Below are positions 17,843-26,805 of a stretch of DNA of 64,000 bases, one piece after another. Source of the stretch: Marisediminitalea aggregata (GTDB lineage Bacteria; Pseudomonadota; Gammaproteobacteria; Enterobacterales; Alteromonadaceae); assembly GCF_900129565.1 (NCBI RefSeq), contig NZ_FQWD01000004.1:62001-126000 (forward strand). Reading direction: 5' to 3'. Positions within the stretch are counted from its first letter, which is position 1. Every line of letters starts with the position of its first letter. Made by a program: the position numbers and the translations under genes. The notes beneath the pieces were generated by a model. It was not told the origin of the DNA. It worked only from the letters and a program-made list of their open reading frames with translations, and did no database searches.

Positions 17843-18778
17843 TTACAGGTCGGTATTCATTTTCAAAATCCGCTGTGCCTGGGCAACATCGCGGGCAATC
17901 TGTTGTTGTAGTGCTGACAATCCGTCGAACCGTTGTTCATCGCGGATTTTTTCTACCGGCACTACCGTAATTCGCTGACCATACAAATGGCCTTCAAAAT
18001 TAAAAATATGCACTTCCAGTTGCTTGCGCTGTCCGTTCACTGTAGGGCGCGAACCAATGTTTGCCACACCACAGTAGGCCTTGTCTGCAATGTGCAGCTT
18101 TACAGCAAACACACCCGTGACTGGTGTCTGACAACGATTCAACAATACGTTGGCAGTGGGAAAGCCAATGGTACGGCCTTTTTTTTCACCGTGTATTACA
18201 CGCCCGCTGATGTAGAACGGTCGGCCTAGCATATCTGCAGCCAGCTCAAAGTTGCTGTCCGCCAGCGCTTCGCGCACCGCTGTCGAGCTAATGCGGCAGT
18301 CTTTCATGCGGAAGCTTTGGGTACTGACGACGTCGAAACCGTGTTCGAGTCCGGCAGCCTGTAACATATCGAAATCCCCTTGGCGCGCTTTTCCAAAGCG
18401 GAAGTCATCACCGACTACCAGGAATTTCACACCAAGCTTTTTCACCAGCCATTGTTCAATAAATGATTGTGGCGACTGCGCAGCAAACTGGGCATTAAAC
18501 CGAACACACAACAGGCGATCAACCCCTTGTGCTTTTAGTAGCTGGTATTTTTCTGCCAATGGACTGATGCGCGCAGGCGCAGTATCTGGCGTAAAGACTT
18601 CTTCCGGATGCGGTTCAAACACCATTACCGTTGCAGGTAGCCCCAGGCGACGCGCCTGTTCAATGACGTTTCTCAACACCGCCTGATGACCCTGGTGAAC
18701 ACCGTCAAATTTACCAATGGTTAATACACAACCAAAATGACTGGCTTTCAGATTATTCAGGCCCCGAATAAGCTCCAC
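17843..18778 (-). CDS. ribF: Bifunctional riboflavin kinase/FAD synthetase
   Basis: A 311-residue enzyme that phosphorylates riboflavin to FMN and adenylates it to FAD. The N-terminal FAD synthetase domain has the nucleotidyltransferase motif TIGKFDGVHQGHQ (Lys replaces the more common Asn), followed by FEPHPEEVF and VVGDDFRFGKAR. The C-terminal kinase domain has GRTIGFPTANV, with the PTAN motif, and VANIGSRPTV. Typical length. It is the promoter-proximal gene of the ileS operon, with murJ 75 bp upstream on the same strand. Confidence 0.97.
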   Translation of the reverse strand: MELIRGLNNLKASHFGCVLTIGKFDGVHQGHQAVLRNVIEQARRLGLPATVMVFEPHPEEVFTPDTAPARISPLAEKYQLLKAQGVDRLLCVRFNAQFAAQSPQSFIEQWLVKKLGVKFLVVGDDFRFGKARQGDFDMLQAAGLEHGFDVVSTQSFRMKDCRISSTAVREALADSNFELAADMLGRPFYISGRVIHGEKKGRTIGFPTANVLLNRCQTPVTGVFAVKLHIADKAYCGVANIGSRPTVNGQRKQLEVHIFNFEGHLYGQRITVVPVEKIRDEQRFDGLSALQQQIARDVAQAQRILKMNTDL

Positions 18779-18853
18779 GATGTACTACAACCTTACAGAT
18801 GACTATGTTACAAAGCCGGCGATTATAAACTACCCAGCCCGCAATACCAATCG

Positions 18854-20422
18854 CTAAGCAGGGTTAAAATTACGGGATTTGAAATGTCGGAAGCGAATAC
18901 CCATCATAAACAGGCTTGCACCAAACACGGCTACGGCAAGCAATATGGTCAACGTTAGCGAAATAACCTGGTCTTTAAACACTAACGATGTAAAAGGTAC
19001 GTTGTACTGCATCCACATGATAGACATCGCCATCGCCGTGGTTGCCACCACCACTCGCATAACAAACCCTCGCGTTAACCGGCTGATCTTGTAAACGTTT
19101 TGGCGATATAGTCCAATGTAGAGCAACACGGCATTAAGGGTGGCCGACAAGCTGGTTGCGATAGCCAGCCCGATGTAACCATAAGGCAGCGCGAAGATAA
19201 GATTGAACAGCATGTTTGCCGCCATACACCAGATGCCGTACTTCACTGGCGTCTTGGTGTCCTGACGGGAGTAGTAACCCGGCGCGAGTACTTTCACCAA
19301 CATAAAGCTCAGCAGGCCGAAGGAATAGGCCGTTAAACTGTAGGATGCCATGCGTGTGGTTTCCGCTGTAAACGCACCTCGCTGGAAGATAACAGACAAA
19401 ATCGGCTCGGCTAACACGCCCAAACCGGTCGCTGCGGGAATGCCCAGCAAACACACCATTCGCACCGCCCAATCCATGTTTCCGGAAAAGCCACTTTCGT
19501 CTTTACCCACGTGATTGCGCGATAACGTGGGCAAAATAACTGTCGCGATGGCAATGCCAAATAAGCCAAGTGGGAATTCCAGCAACCGGTCAGAGTAATA
19601 CAACCAACTGATGGACCCGGTGACCAGGAAGCTGGCAATGAAGGTATCCAGCAACAGGTTTATTTGGCCGACAGACACACCAAACAGAGCCGGGATCATC
19701 AGTGTGCGCACTTTGACAACACCTGGGTCGTGCCAACCCCACTTTGGCTTTACTAAAAGCCCGGCGCGATACAGAAAAGGCAATTGGAAGGCCAGTTGTA
19801 CGATACCACCTAAAAACACCCCCCACGCCAGCGCGAAGGCAGGCTGTGACATGTGTGGCGCTAACAACCAGGCACAGGCAATGATACACACGTTCAGTAA
19901 CACCGGCGTAAACGACGCAACGGCAAATTTGTTCAGGGTATTGAGAATGGCACCCGACAACCCGGTTAACGAAATAAATGCAATATACGGGAAGGTGATT
20001 TTGAGCATGGTATTAGCCAACTCAAATTTCGCGCCGTCTGGCTCGTCGTTCAGGTAATCGATAAACCAGCCTGTGCCAAACAGGGCTGTTAATACGGGGG
20101 ACAACAGGACGCCCACAATGGCGGTGACAAACACAATTGCACCGAGTGTGCCCGATACATAGGCAACAAACTGTTTTAATCTGACTTCATCCTTTTCGGC
20201 GTGAACTTCGGTGAGGACCGGAATAAATGCCTGTGCGAATGCACCTTCAGCAAACAACCTACGCAGAAAATTGGGAATTTTATTGGCGAAGAAAAACACA
20301 TCCGCGGCGGCTTCAGCCCCCATCAGGCGCGCGATCACCACGTCGCGAACCAAGCCCAATACACGCGACAACAAGGTCATCGTGCTCACAATAAGGCCAG
20401 ACTTAATTAACTTCCTCGACAC
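18854..20422 (-). CDS. murJ: Lipid II flippase MurJ
   Basis: A 522-residue integral membrane protein of the MVF/MOP superfamily with about 14 hydrophobic segments. Family features include the N-terminal SGLIVSTMTLLSRVLGLVRD, the ADVFFFANKIPNFLRRLFAEGAFAQAFIPV segment, and PLGLFGIAIATVILP. MurJ moves lipid II across the inner membrane for peptidoglycan synthesis. It sits just upstream of ribF, as in many gammaproteobacteria where murJ, ribF, ileS and rpsT are neighbours. Confidence 0.97.
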   Translation of the reverse strand: MSRKLIKSGLIVSTMTLLSRVLGLVRDVVIARLMGAEAAADVFFFANKIPNFLRRLFAEGAFAQAFIPVLTEVHAEKDEVRLKQFVAYVSGTLGAIVFVTAIVGVLLSPVLTALFGTGWFIDYLNDEPDGAKFELANTMLKITFPYIAFISLTGLSGAILNTLNKFAVASFTPVLLNVCIIACAWLLAPHMSQPAFALAWGVFLGGIVQLAFQLPFLYRAGLLVKPKWGWHDPGVVKVRTLMIPALFGVSVGQINLLLDTFIASFLVTGSISWLYYSDRLLEFPLGLFGIAIATVILPTLSRNHVGKDESGFSGNMDWAVRMVCLLGIPAATGLGVLAEPILSVIFQRGAFTAETTRMASYSLTAYSFGLLSFMLVKVLAPGYYSRQDTKTPVKYGIWCMAANMLFNLIFALPYGYIGLAIATSLSATLNAVLLYIGLYRQNVYKISRLTRGFVMRVVVATTAMAMSIMWMQYNVPFTSLVFKDQVISLTLTILLAVAVFGASLFMMGIRFRHFKSRNFNPA

Positions 20423-20535
20423 AACAATTCCATAATGGGCTTAACGCCCGATACCAATAAGTCAGGCCATTCTAGCGTAAAGTCAGCAAGTTAAGCCAAC
20501 CTTGATTGCATAATCAGTGAGCGAATTGCGCAGCA

Positions 20536-20973
20536 TCACCCTGCCTGGTCCATCTTATCGATGAGCATCATGGAGAGATTCACAAAATCGGTTGACGTCA
20601 CAATGCCTATTACCTTGTTGGATTCGTCTACCACCGGTAAGCAGCCATGCTTATTGCGTAAAAAGAACGGGGCGACATCACGGATTAGCTCATCGGCCTT
20701 TACCGTATCGAAATCCAGCACCGCCACTTCCATGATGTTGGTGTCTTTTTCATGTTGCTCCAGCGCATCATTGCCATAAAGCACCAACATACTCATCACT
20801 TTCGCAATCAGGCTTTTTTGCGTTACCACCCCCACAATAGCCTTGGTGTCTTTGTTCACCACCGGCAAATGGCGAATGCCTCTGTGTCGGGAAATATAGT
20901 GGGCGTCGTGAAGGCTGTTGCCTTCGTGAAGTTGCAGCACTGGGCAGGTCATAATATCGGCGACAGTTAGCAT
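20536..20973 (-). CDS. Two-CBS-domain protein
   Basis: A 145-residue protein made of two CBS domains: about residues 2-60 (VADIMTCPVLQLHEG... GIRHLPVVN... IVGVVTQKSLI) and 78-140 (HGCLPVVDESNKVIGIVTSTDFV). Such pairs bind adenine nucleotides and regulate partners, but a stand-alone protein gives no hint of its target. I choose the ATG at 20973, preceded by AAGGA, over an upstream ATG at 21033 that adds 20 residues of non-CBS sequence. Its start is about 260 bp from the divergent rpsT promoter. Confidence 0.85.
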   Translation of the reverse strand: MLTVADIMTCPVLQLHEGNSLHDAHYISRHRGIRHLPVVNKDTKAIVGVVTQKSLIAKVMSMLVLYGNDALEQHEKDTNIMEVAVLDFDTVKADELIRDVAPFFLRNKHGCLPVVDESNKVIGIVTSTDFVNLSMMLIDKMDQAG

Positions 20974-21231
20974 AAGCAGGTCCTTAATTAACGCTAAGGT
21001 TCGTTCATTATTTTTATTACGTAGTGTAGCCATTAACGGGTCTATCCAGTGTGACCTGAATCAATTCCGATGGTTCCGCTCAGGCAAATCAGAATAGTCG
21101 AATGCTGGCAAGCCGCCGGCAGAGAGCTTTCTACAGTCTGTTTTACAATGACTTAGCGGGCTTTTCTTCTCGGCGCTTTTTGGCTATTCTTTGGCCTGTG
21201 GAAGAAAAGTTACGCTTATTTGAGAAATTGT

Positions 21232-21260
21232 TTGACAAATAGCCGATAGCTAAGCATAAT
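21232..21260 (+). promoter_or_regulatory. rpsT promoter
   Basis: TTGACA (21232-21237) and CATAAT (21255-21260) with a 17-bp spacer make a near-consensus sigma-70 promoter. The downstream discriminator is GC-rich (CCGCACCC), as at ribosomal promoters under stringent control. Confidence 0.75.
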
Positions 21261-21304
21261 CCGCACCCTCGTTTTTGACATGAATTTTTTCTGGGAGTTA
21301 CACC

Positions 21305-21568
21305 TTGGCTAACATTAAGTCTGCTAAGAAACGTGCAATTCAAGCCGAAAAGCGTCGCCAGCATAATGCCAGCCGTCGCTCCATGACTCGTACAAGTATT
21401 AAAAAAGTAGTAGCGGCTATCGCCAGTGGCGATAAAGAGGGTGCCCAGGCTGCACTGGCTGCTGCCACTCCAATTCTTGACAGAATGGCTACCAAAGGTT
21501 TGATTCACAAAAACAAAGCTGCTCGTCATAAGAGCCGTCTGGCTGCGCAAGTTAAAGCGTTGGGTTAA
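21305..21568 (+). CDS. rpsT: 30S ribosomal protein S20
   Basis: An 87-residue basic protein, [20 protein letters not shown] after the start, with [19 protein letters not shown] at the C-terminus, the usual S20 ends. It binds 16S rRNA in the small subunit. It begins with TTG, with GGGAG upstream. E. coli rpsT also uses a UUG start, which matters for its autoregulation, so the rare start is expected. It is a single-gene unit, with its own promoter and an intrinsic terminator. Confidence 0.98.
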   Translation: MANIKSAKKRAIQAEKRRQHNASRRSMTRTSIKKVVAAIASGDKEGAQAALAAATPILDRMATKGLIHKNKAARHKSRLAAQVKALG

Positions 21569-21590
21569 TCCACGATTAACGAACAGTGAT

Positions 21591-21617
21591 AAAAAGCGCC
21601 TTACGGCGCTTTTTTTA
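21591..21617 (+). terminator. rpsT intrinsic terminator
   Basis: AAAAAGCGCC-TTAC-GGCGCTTTTT followed by more T residues; a 10-bp stem 22 bp after the rpsT stop codon. Confidence 0.9.
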
Positions 21618-21767
21618 TACCTGCTTGTTTTATGCCTGCCATTTTAGGGCGTGTCACGTAACATTCAATAACTCGTCATTGAATCGTCAAGTGGACGTCA
21701 CCTAACTGTCAATTGCATTCACTACATTAAGCCCAGCCAATTCGGAATAATCCAGCAGGGTGACGTG

Positions 21768-22568
21768 ATGCCAACACTCCACTACAAAGCAGTATGGTTG
21801 TCTGATATTCATTTGGGCAATAAAGACTGCAAAGCAGAATACCTTTTAGAATTTCTTCATAACATCAAAGTAGATACCCTGTACCTGGTGGGTGATATCG
21901 TTGATATGTGGCAGATGGAAAAGCAATTCCGTTGGCCGGAAGCCCATAACCGGGTAATGCACAAACTCATGCAAATGAGCAACGATGGTGCGCGCGTGGT
22001 GTATTTACCTGGTAATCACGATGCCCCCATTCAAAAATACTCGGGCATGGCATTTGGCGACATCGAAATAGAGCGCGAACTGGTGCACGTCACGGCTGAT
22101 GGCAGACAATATCTTGTACTGCACGGCGATCAGTTCGATGCTGATGTAACGCTGGGGAAATTTCACGCCTGGATTGGCGACAAAGGCTACGACCTGCTGT
22201 TGTTTTTGAACCGCTGGTACAACCGCTTCCGCAGTTGGCGGAATACCCACTACTGGTCGCTGGCGGGTTATATTAAGAAACACATAAAAGGCGCGAATAA
22301 AGCCATTGAGCGCTACCGTGCCGCAGGCTGTGACTATGCCAGAGCCAAAGGCTTAGACGGTATCATTTGCGGTCACATTCACCATCCTGAGTCGTTAATG
22401 GTCAACGGTATTCATTACATAAACGATGGAGACTGGATAGAAAACTGCTCAGCGCTGGTAGAAGATATGGACGGTGAGTTAACCCTGATCCACTTCAATG
22501 AATACCTGAAGCAAAAGGCATCCGTGGCAATACTGGCTGATTTTGTTAAAGGTGAGCAGGCGGCATAG
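21768..22568 (+). CDS. LpxH-family UDP-2,3-diacylglucosamine diphosphatase-like phosphoesterase
   Basis: A 266-residue metallophosphoesterase. All family metal ligands are visible: WLSDIHLGN, LVGDIVDMW, YLPGNHDAP, LHGDQFDAD and ICGHIHHPE. The pattern places it in the UDP-2,3-diacylglucosamine pyrophosphatase family (COG2908), of the longer LpxH2-like type. True LpxH hydrolyses UDP-diacylglucosamine to lipid X in lipid A synthesis; whether this protein does so or acts on another envelope phosphoester is open. ATG 21768 is chosen over GTG one codon upstream because AGGG sits 7 bases before it. The next gene, 97 bp downstream, is an ornithine-lipid synthase, another envelope-lipid enzyme. Confidence 0.85.
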   Translation: MPTLHYKAVWLSDIHLGNKDCKAEYLLEFLHNIKVDTLYLVGDIVDMWQMEKQFRWPEAHNRVMHKLMQMSNDGARVVYLPGNHDAPIQKYSGMAFGDIEIERELVHVTADGRQYLVLHGDQFDADVTLGKFHAWIGDKGYDLLLFLNRWYNRFRSWRNTHYWSLAGYIKKHIKGANKAIERYRAAGCDYARAKGLDGIICGHIHHPESLMVNGIHYINDGDWIENCSALVEDMDGELTLIHFNEYLKQKASVAILADFVKGEQAA

Positions 22569-22665
22569 CCCCTGCTCCGCTGTAAAATAAGTGACATACA
22601 ACTGTGCTTTTTTCGTCACAATTGGTTGATATCGTGTAGCGAAAATCGCACAAAGTGTACTTAAT

Positions 22666-24384
22666 ATGTTTACTGTAGACGGCCTACTCAACGAGTATTA
22701 TCCGCAGGTTGCAAACAACCGCATCCTGAACAAACCCCTGTGTTTTGTTCTACGACACCTGCTACACGAAAGGGAAATTGCAGATTTCGGACGGACCTAT
22801 CCGCACTATCACGACATTGACTTTGTCGAGCAGGTCTTAGAGTACTTTAATGTAAGTACCTCAATCCGCGACAATGAACGCGAGCGCATCCCCAGTGAGG
22901 GGCGTGTCGTGATCATTGCCAACCACCCGATTGGTTCAATCGATGGGTTAGCCCTCATCAAATTAATCTCTGAAATACGCCACGACCTTAAAGTGGTGGC
23001 CAATCAGATGCTGATGGCCATTGAGCCATTACGTGACCGGCTGCTACCGGTAAACAACATGCAAGGCGGCACGCCTAAACAGCATTTATCGGCCATTCAT
23101 GACCACCTGGCTTCAGAAGGTGCGGTACTTATATTCCCTGCCGGAGAAGTCTCTCGATTGCGTCCACAGGGCGTGCGCGACACACACTGGCACAGCGGCT
23201 TCCTGCGCATGGCACGTCACGCCAAAGCGCCTATCTTGCCGATTTTTATTGATGCCAAAAACTCGCCCTTGTTTTACGGCGTATCCATGATTTACAAACC
23301 GCTGGCGACAGCCTTACTGGTAAAAGAAATGTTCAATCAGCGCCGTAAATCACTCCCAATGCGTATAGGCGAACTGATCCCCTACAGCAGCTACCAATCC
23401 ATGTCGATATCTGTTCCCGATACAGTAAAGCTGTTTAAACGTCACCTGTACCGCATAGGCACCAATAAGAAAGGCATATTTGCGACACAGGCTGCCATTG
23501 CCATGCCTGAGGACAGAAAAGAGCTGTCCCGAGCAATTCGCCAATGCGAACACCTGGGTGAAACGTCTGACGGCAAACACATCTACTTATACCTGCACAA
23601 AGGCAGTTCCGTGATCATGCGGGAAATCGGCCGCTTACGCGAAATTGCCTTTCGAGCGGTAGGTGAAGGCACCTTGCAGCGCCGCGACATCGATCGCTAC
23701 GACAATCACTATTACCACCTGATTTTATGGGACGACAAAGACCTTGAGATCGTTGGAGCCTATCGCTTTGGCGATGCCCAGCGCTTGTCACAGCCCGATC
23801 ATCAGACCGGCTTGTATTCTGCGACCCTGTTCGAATACGCAAAAGACAACCCGGCATTGTTTGAGGAAGGGTTGGAGCTGGGACGCAGCTTCGTTCAGCC
23901 ACGTTATTGGGGTAAAAGAAGCCTGGACTACCTGTGGTTCGGTATTGGTGCGTTTTTAACGCGTTACCCACACTATCGCTACTTATTCGGGCCGGTTAGC
24001 CTGAGTAACAGTTACCCACAGCCTGCCAAGCAGCTGATTGTGCAATTTTATCAGACCTACTTCCCGGCCAGGTTTGGCGAAGCCAAGGCGAAAATCCCCT
24101 TCACCGTGCCCAGTGACAGTTTAAAAGCTTTCTCTGGTAACGATTACAAAAAAGAGTTCACTCAACTCAAGCACTTACTTGCCAATATGGGAGTGAATGT
24201 CCCGACGCTGTATAAGCAGTATACTGAAGTGTGTGAACACGATGGCGTGGCATTCCTCGACTTTAATATCGACCCGGATTTTTGTGACTGCATTGACGGT
24301 TTAGTCGTCGTAGACACCGAGAAACTGTTACCCAAAAAACGGAAACGTTACCTGCTATCCCACCAATTAGCAGAGAGCGCATAA
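22666..24384 (+). CDS. olsF: OlsF-type bifunctional ornithine lipid synthase
   Basis: A 572-residue protein with two acyltransferase halves. Residues about 80-260 are PlsC/LPLAT-like: IIANHPIGSIDG (NHx5D catalytic motif), VNNMQGGTPKQ and IFPAGEVSRLRP. Residues about 310-560 resemble the OlsB/hemolysin-type GNAT domain, with GRLREIAFRAVGEGT, ETDR-like DIDRYDNHYYHLIL, IVGAYRFG and LELGRSFVQPRYWGKRSLDY. In OlsF, known from Serratia, the C-terminal part N-acylates ornithine with a 3-hydroxy fatty acid and the N-terminal part adds the second acyl chain, giving phosphorus-free ornithine lipids. Length fits OlsF. Such lipids are often made under phosphate limitation; I see no clear Pho box upstream. 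Confidence 0.85.
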   Translation: MFTVDGLLNEYYPQVANNRILNKPLCFVLRHLLHEREIADFGRTYPHYHDIDFVEQVLEYFNVSTSIRDNERERIPSEGRVVIIANHPIGSIDGLALIKLISEIRHDLKVVANQMLMAIEPLRDRLLPVNNMQGGTPKQHLSAIHDHLASEGAVLIFPAGEVSRLRPQGVRDTHWHSGFLRMARHAKAPILPIFIDAKNSPLFYGVSMIYKPLATALLVKEMFNQRRKSLPMRIGELIPYSSYQSMSISVPDTVKLFKRHLYRIGTNKKGIFATQAAIAMPEDRKELSRAIRQCEHLGETSDGKHIYLYLHKGSSVIMREIGRLREIAFRAVGEGTLQRRDIDRYDNHYYHLILWDDKDLEIVGAYRFGDAQRLSQPDHQTGLYSATLFEYAKDNPALFEEGLELGRSFVQPRYWGKRSLDYLWFGIGAFLTRYPHYRYLFGPVSLSNSYPQPAKQLIVQFYQTYFPARFGEAKAKIPFTVPSDSLKAFSGNDYKKEFTQLKHLLANMGVNVPTLYKQYTEVCEHDGVAFLDFNIDPDFCDCIDGLVVVDTEKLLPKKRKRYLLSHQLAESA

Positions 24385-24393
24385 GCACATTTA

Positions 24394-24416
24394 CAGGGCA
24401 GTCATTGACTGCCCTG
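24394..24416 (+). terminator. Hairpin after olsF
   Basis: CAGGGCAGTC-ATT-GACTGCCCTG, a perfect 10-bp stem 10 bp after the stop codon. There is no T-run, so it may stabilise the 3' end or need Rho instead of acting as an intrinsic terminator. The rest of the gap to 24600 holds no visible gene. Confidence 0.4.
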
Positions 24417-24600
24417 CCGGTGTCGCAAATATTACACTCCCCGTGAAACTTTCACGTAGTAGTATTTTTCATCCTGCGCCATTTCAAATGGCAAACTTTA
24501 GTAAACTCATGATTTAAAGTGCTTTTTTAACCTAGCTCAAATCTGGCACCCGGCTTGCTGCAAGTAATGCTGATACGATTCAGATACTGAGGATGACAAG

Positions 24601-25038
24601 ATGAAAAAGCTACTCACACTGTTTATTTCAACCGGATTGATTCTTAACCTGACAGCGTGCGGGACGATTCTACACCCAGAGCGTAAAGGCCAGACAAGTG
24701 GTCGATTGGATGCGGGCGTTGTGTTACTCGATGCCGTTGGCTTGCTGTTTTTCTTCGTGCCCGGCGTGATTGCGTTTGCAGTAGACTTCTCTAACGGCAC
24801 GATTTACTTGCCAGACGGCTATACACAAAACCTGACTGACGAAGAAATGCAGTCGGTGACAGTGAATGGTCAGGTTGACCAGGAAAAACTCAAAGCTCTT
24901 ATTGAGAATAAAACGGCGCTGCAGTTGCCAGAACAACCGCTGAACGTAACGTCTTTAGAAGATGAAACCCAGCTTGCCAAGCTATTGAAGGTGTACTCAC
25001 CCCAATTAATCGCAATGAATCAGGTCGCGATAAATTAG
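24601..25038 (+). CDS. Small lipoprotein of unknown function
   Basis: A 145-residue protein with a lipoprotein signal: basic MKKLL, a hydrophobic stretch, and the lipobox LTAC with Cys-20. The mature part begins GTILHPERKGQ and contains a second hydrophobic segment (LLDAVGLLFFFVPGVIAFAVDF, about residues 40-61), followed by NGTIYLPDG. This layout occurs in conserved marine gammaproteobacterial lipoproteins of unknown role. Predicted to be diacylated and anchored in the inner or outer membrane. Confidence 0.75.
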   Translation: MKKLLTLFISTGLILNLTACGTILHPERKGQTSGRLDAGVVLLDAVGLLFFFVPGVIAFAVDFSNGTIYLPDGYTQNLTDEEMQSVTVNGQVDQEKLKALIENKTALQLPEQPLNVTSLEDETQLAKLLKVYSPQLIAMNQVAIN

Positions 25039-25120
25039 CCGGCAACACCAGGCTGAAACGCTGAGGGAACAGCATCAATACTTGCGAGGTGAAGTGTACG
25101 AACACTTCACCTCTTGTAGG

Positions 25121-25657
25121 TTAGCAACCTGAAGTTTCTTTTACGATTTCAGGTTCTTTGTAGTCATTAACGAAACTCTCATAGGACACATAGCACCTGC
25201 CTGCTACGATCGCCGTATAGCCGACCCCGGCATTCATTTTACTGCGCGTAGTTATGTAAACCTCACGAGTCGATTCACCGCTTGAAGCCTGGCCGTTAAA
25301 GTTCTCTGCAAACGTAAGATCATTCGGGCCGTAGACCATAAGTTCCAGTATTTCAGGTACCCCGTCGCTGTCATTATAGGATGTGCCAAGTGGATAGCCT
25401 CTGTCGAAATATACGCCATCGAACTCAAAGCCATTGTTCATACCGCCTGCACCGGTAGCAATTAACGCTTTGGCATTACCTAGATTAGCAGCCGCTTTTA
25501 GTCCTGCTGCCAGGTTATTGATCACAGCAGCGTTGGCATCGGAAGAAAAATTCACAAATTTGGGCAAAGCCGTCACCGACAGTACACCCAATAAAATGAT
25601 GACAGTGATCAGCTCGATAAGCGTGAATCCCTGTTGTTTTGGGGATTGAAATTTCAT
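25121..25657 (-). CDS. Orphan MSHA-like type IV prepilin
   Basis: A 178-residue prepilin. The leader MKFQSPKQQG is followed by FTLIELITVIILLGVLSVTALPKFVNFSSDA, the N-terminus typical of MSHA pilins (ALPKF and the SSDA motif). Two cysteines (GRCYVSY... ETSGC-end) bound the D-region. No assembly genes lie nearby, so it is an orphan whose product could enter an MSHA or type IV pilus made elsewhere. It converges on the lipoprotein gene at 24601. Confidence 0.82.
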   Translation of the reverse strand: MKFQSPKQQGFTLIELITVIILLGVLSVTALPKFVNFSSDANAAVINNLAAGLKAAANLGNAKALIATGAGGMNNGFEFDGVYFDRGYPLGTSYNDSDGVPEILELMVYGPNDLTFAENFNGQASSGESTREVYITTRSKMNAGVGYTAIVAGRCYVSYESFVNDYKEPEIVKETSGC

Positions 25658-25968
25658 AAACCCTTTACAGTGACAAATTCATATACAACAATAAATAACA
25701 GCGTCTTATTGCTTATAGTAGCGCAAAAAACATACATCGGCGACCGACAAACACACCAGCCCTTTTTCAATAAGTTTGCTGCCAGACGACATAAAAAAAC
25801 GCAAAACAAAGCTTTCGGCGGATCGGGCTCATCAGAACAACTGCACTCGTTGTGGCAACTATAGTGACATTTCATGCACCGTAAAAGCCACTTTTTCGCC
25901 CGTACTTTAACCTATTTGGCTATTAGGATAATGCTAATACTTTAATTGTTTCAGGCATTAAGCAAACA
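25658..25968. other. 311-bp divergent intergenic region, no gene seen
   Basis: Lies between the divergent MSHA-like pilin and VanZ-like genes and should hold both promoters. Short open frames on both strands overlap each other and have no start signals or protein character. I see no repeat or structure worth naming. Confidence 0.5.
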
Positions 25969-26361
25969 TTGAAAAAATACTACACACTCTTAAGCATACT
26001 GGCAGCTGCATTTATTCTTTGGGTTATCTACCTCGCAAATGCGGGAGCAACCAGCGTCTTTTTCAGCGTTAGACAACACATTCCTTTTGGCGATAAGCTC
26101 GGGCACTTTGGTCTGTTTGGCTCACTCACCCTCCTTGTTTTAGCCGCGACAAACGGAAAATCCGTGGGCGTGTCTGGCCAACGTTATTATATCGGGAGCC
26201 TGGTTATTCTGCTGTTTGTTACGGCGGAGGAAATCAGCCAGCTGTATATCCCTTCCCGCACTTTTGATGTGTTCGACTGGCTGGCTGATGTAGCCGGTAT
26301 TTTAGGCGCATCGCTTGTTTATAAGCTTGCTCTGCAGATGAGGACAAACAGGACCTTATGA
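25969..26361 (+). CDS. VanZ-like membrane protein
   Basis: A 130-residue protein with four hydrophobic segments (about residues 5-24, 45-62, 72-88 and 103-122). The motifs PFGDKLGHFGLFG, TAEEISQLYIPSRTFDVFDWLADVAG are the VanZ-like family signature (D-K-H in the first helix pair, EexQ and R-D-xxD later). The function of these proteins outside vancomycin/teicoplanin resistance loci is unknown. The only in-frame start is TTG, with a weak CAGG upstream. It is a single gene with nothing functionally linked beside it. Confidence 0.8.
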   Translation: MKKYYTLLSILAAAFILWVIYLANAGATSVFFSVRQHIPFGDKLGHFGLFGSLTLLVLAATNGKSVGVSGQRYYIGSLVILLFVTAEEISQLYIPSRTFDVFDWLADVAGILGASLVYKLALQMRTNRTL

Positions 26362-26365
26362 GCGG

Positions 26366-26658
26366 CTAGTCTGATTCAATGACTTCAGGGTCTAGGTTTT
26401 GCTTTTGTTGTCGGGCAATACGACGGTCAATCACAAAACGTGAGATAGATACCACTGCCAGCAGAAAACACGTCAGAGAAATGAGCCCGCATGGAACGGC
26501 CATTAACAGCACACCTGCGTTAAAGCCCCCTATAGCCTCTAATTGCCCCTATTGGCCAGAATAATGCCAATGCTCAGCTCAATAGCAATGGACTCAATAT
26601 CTAATTGTGGCTTAGGCGAAATCGTCTTCGCCGCATAGTGGTCAACTTTAAAGGACAT
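26366..26658 (-). pseudogene. Possible small membrane protein gene broken by a frameshift
   Basis: On the minus strand a frame starting at ATG 26658 reads MSFKVDHYAAKTISPKPQLDIESIAIELSIGIILA and stops at 26539. One base off, a second frame continues at once with QLEAIGGFNAGVLLMAVPCG and a hydrophobic segment, ending ...KQNLDPEVIESD at 26366. Together they would make an acidic-basic protein of about 97 residues with one or two membrane helices. I do not recognise the family. It may be a pseudogene, a sequencing error at a run near 26535-26550, or two short unrelated frames. Confidence 0.35.
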
Positions 26659-26805
26659 GCTGCCGCCAAATTCTGGTACCAGCGTTGCTGGTAAACGCAC
26701 ATATACAAGAATTATTTGCTAACAATTCATCACACTTCCGGTCAGCAAATACCCGTATAGTGTTGCCTGAGAACTCAACTTTGCATCAAAAACAAAGGAT
26801 TGTAA

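Noticed and set aside
17382..17978. 198-codon plus-strand frame spanning the ileS start and ribF end
   Set aside because: Antisense to two certain genes, no ribosome-binding site, no recognisable domain.
25634..25875. Overlapping short frames on both strands upstream of the MSHA-like pilin
   Set aside because: They mirror each other, lack start signals and fall in a divergent promoter region.
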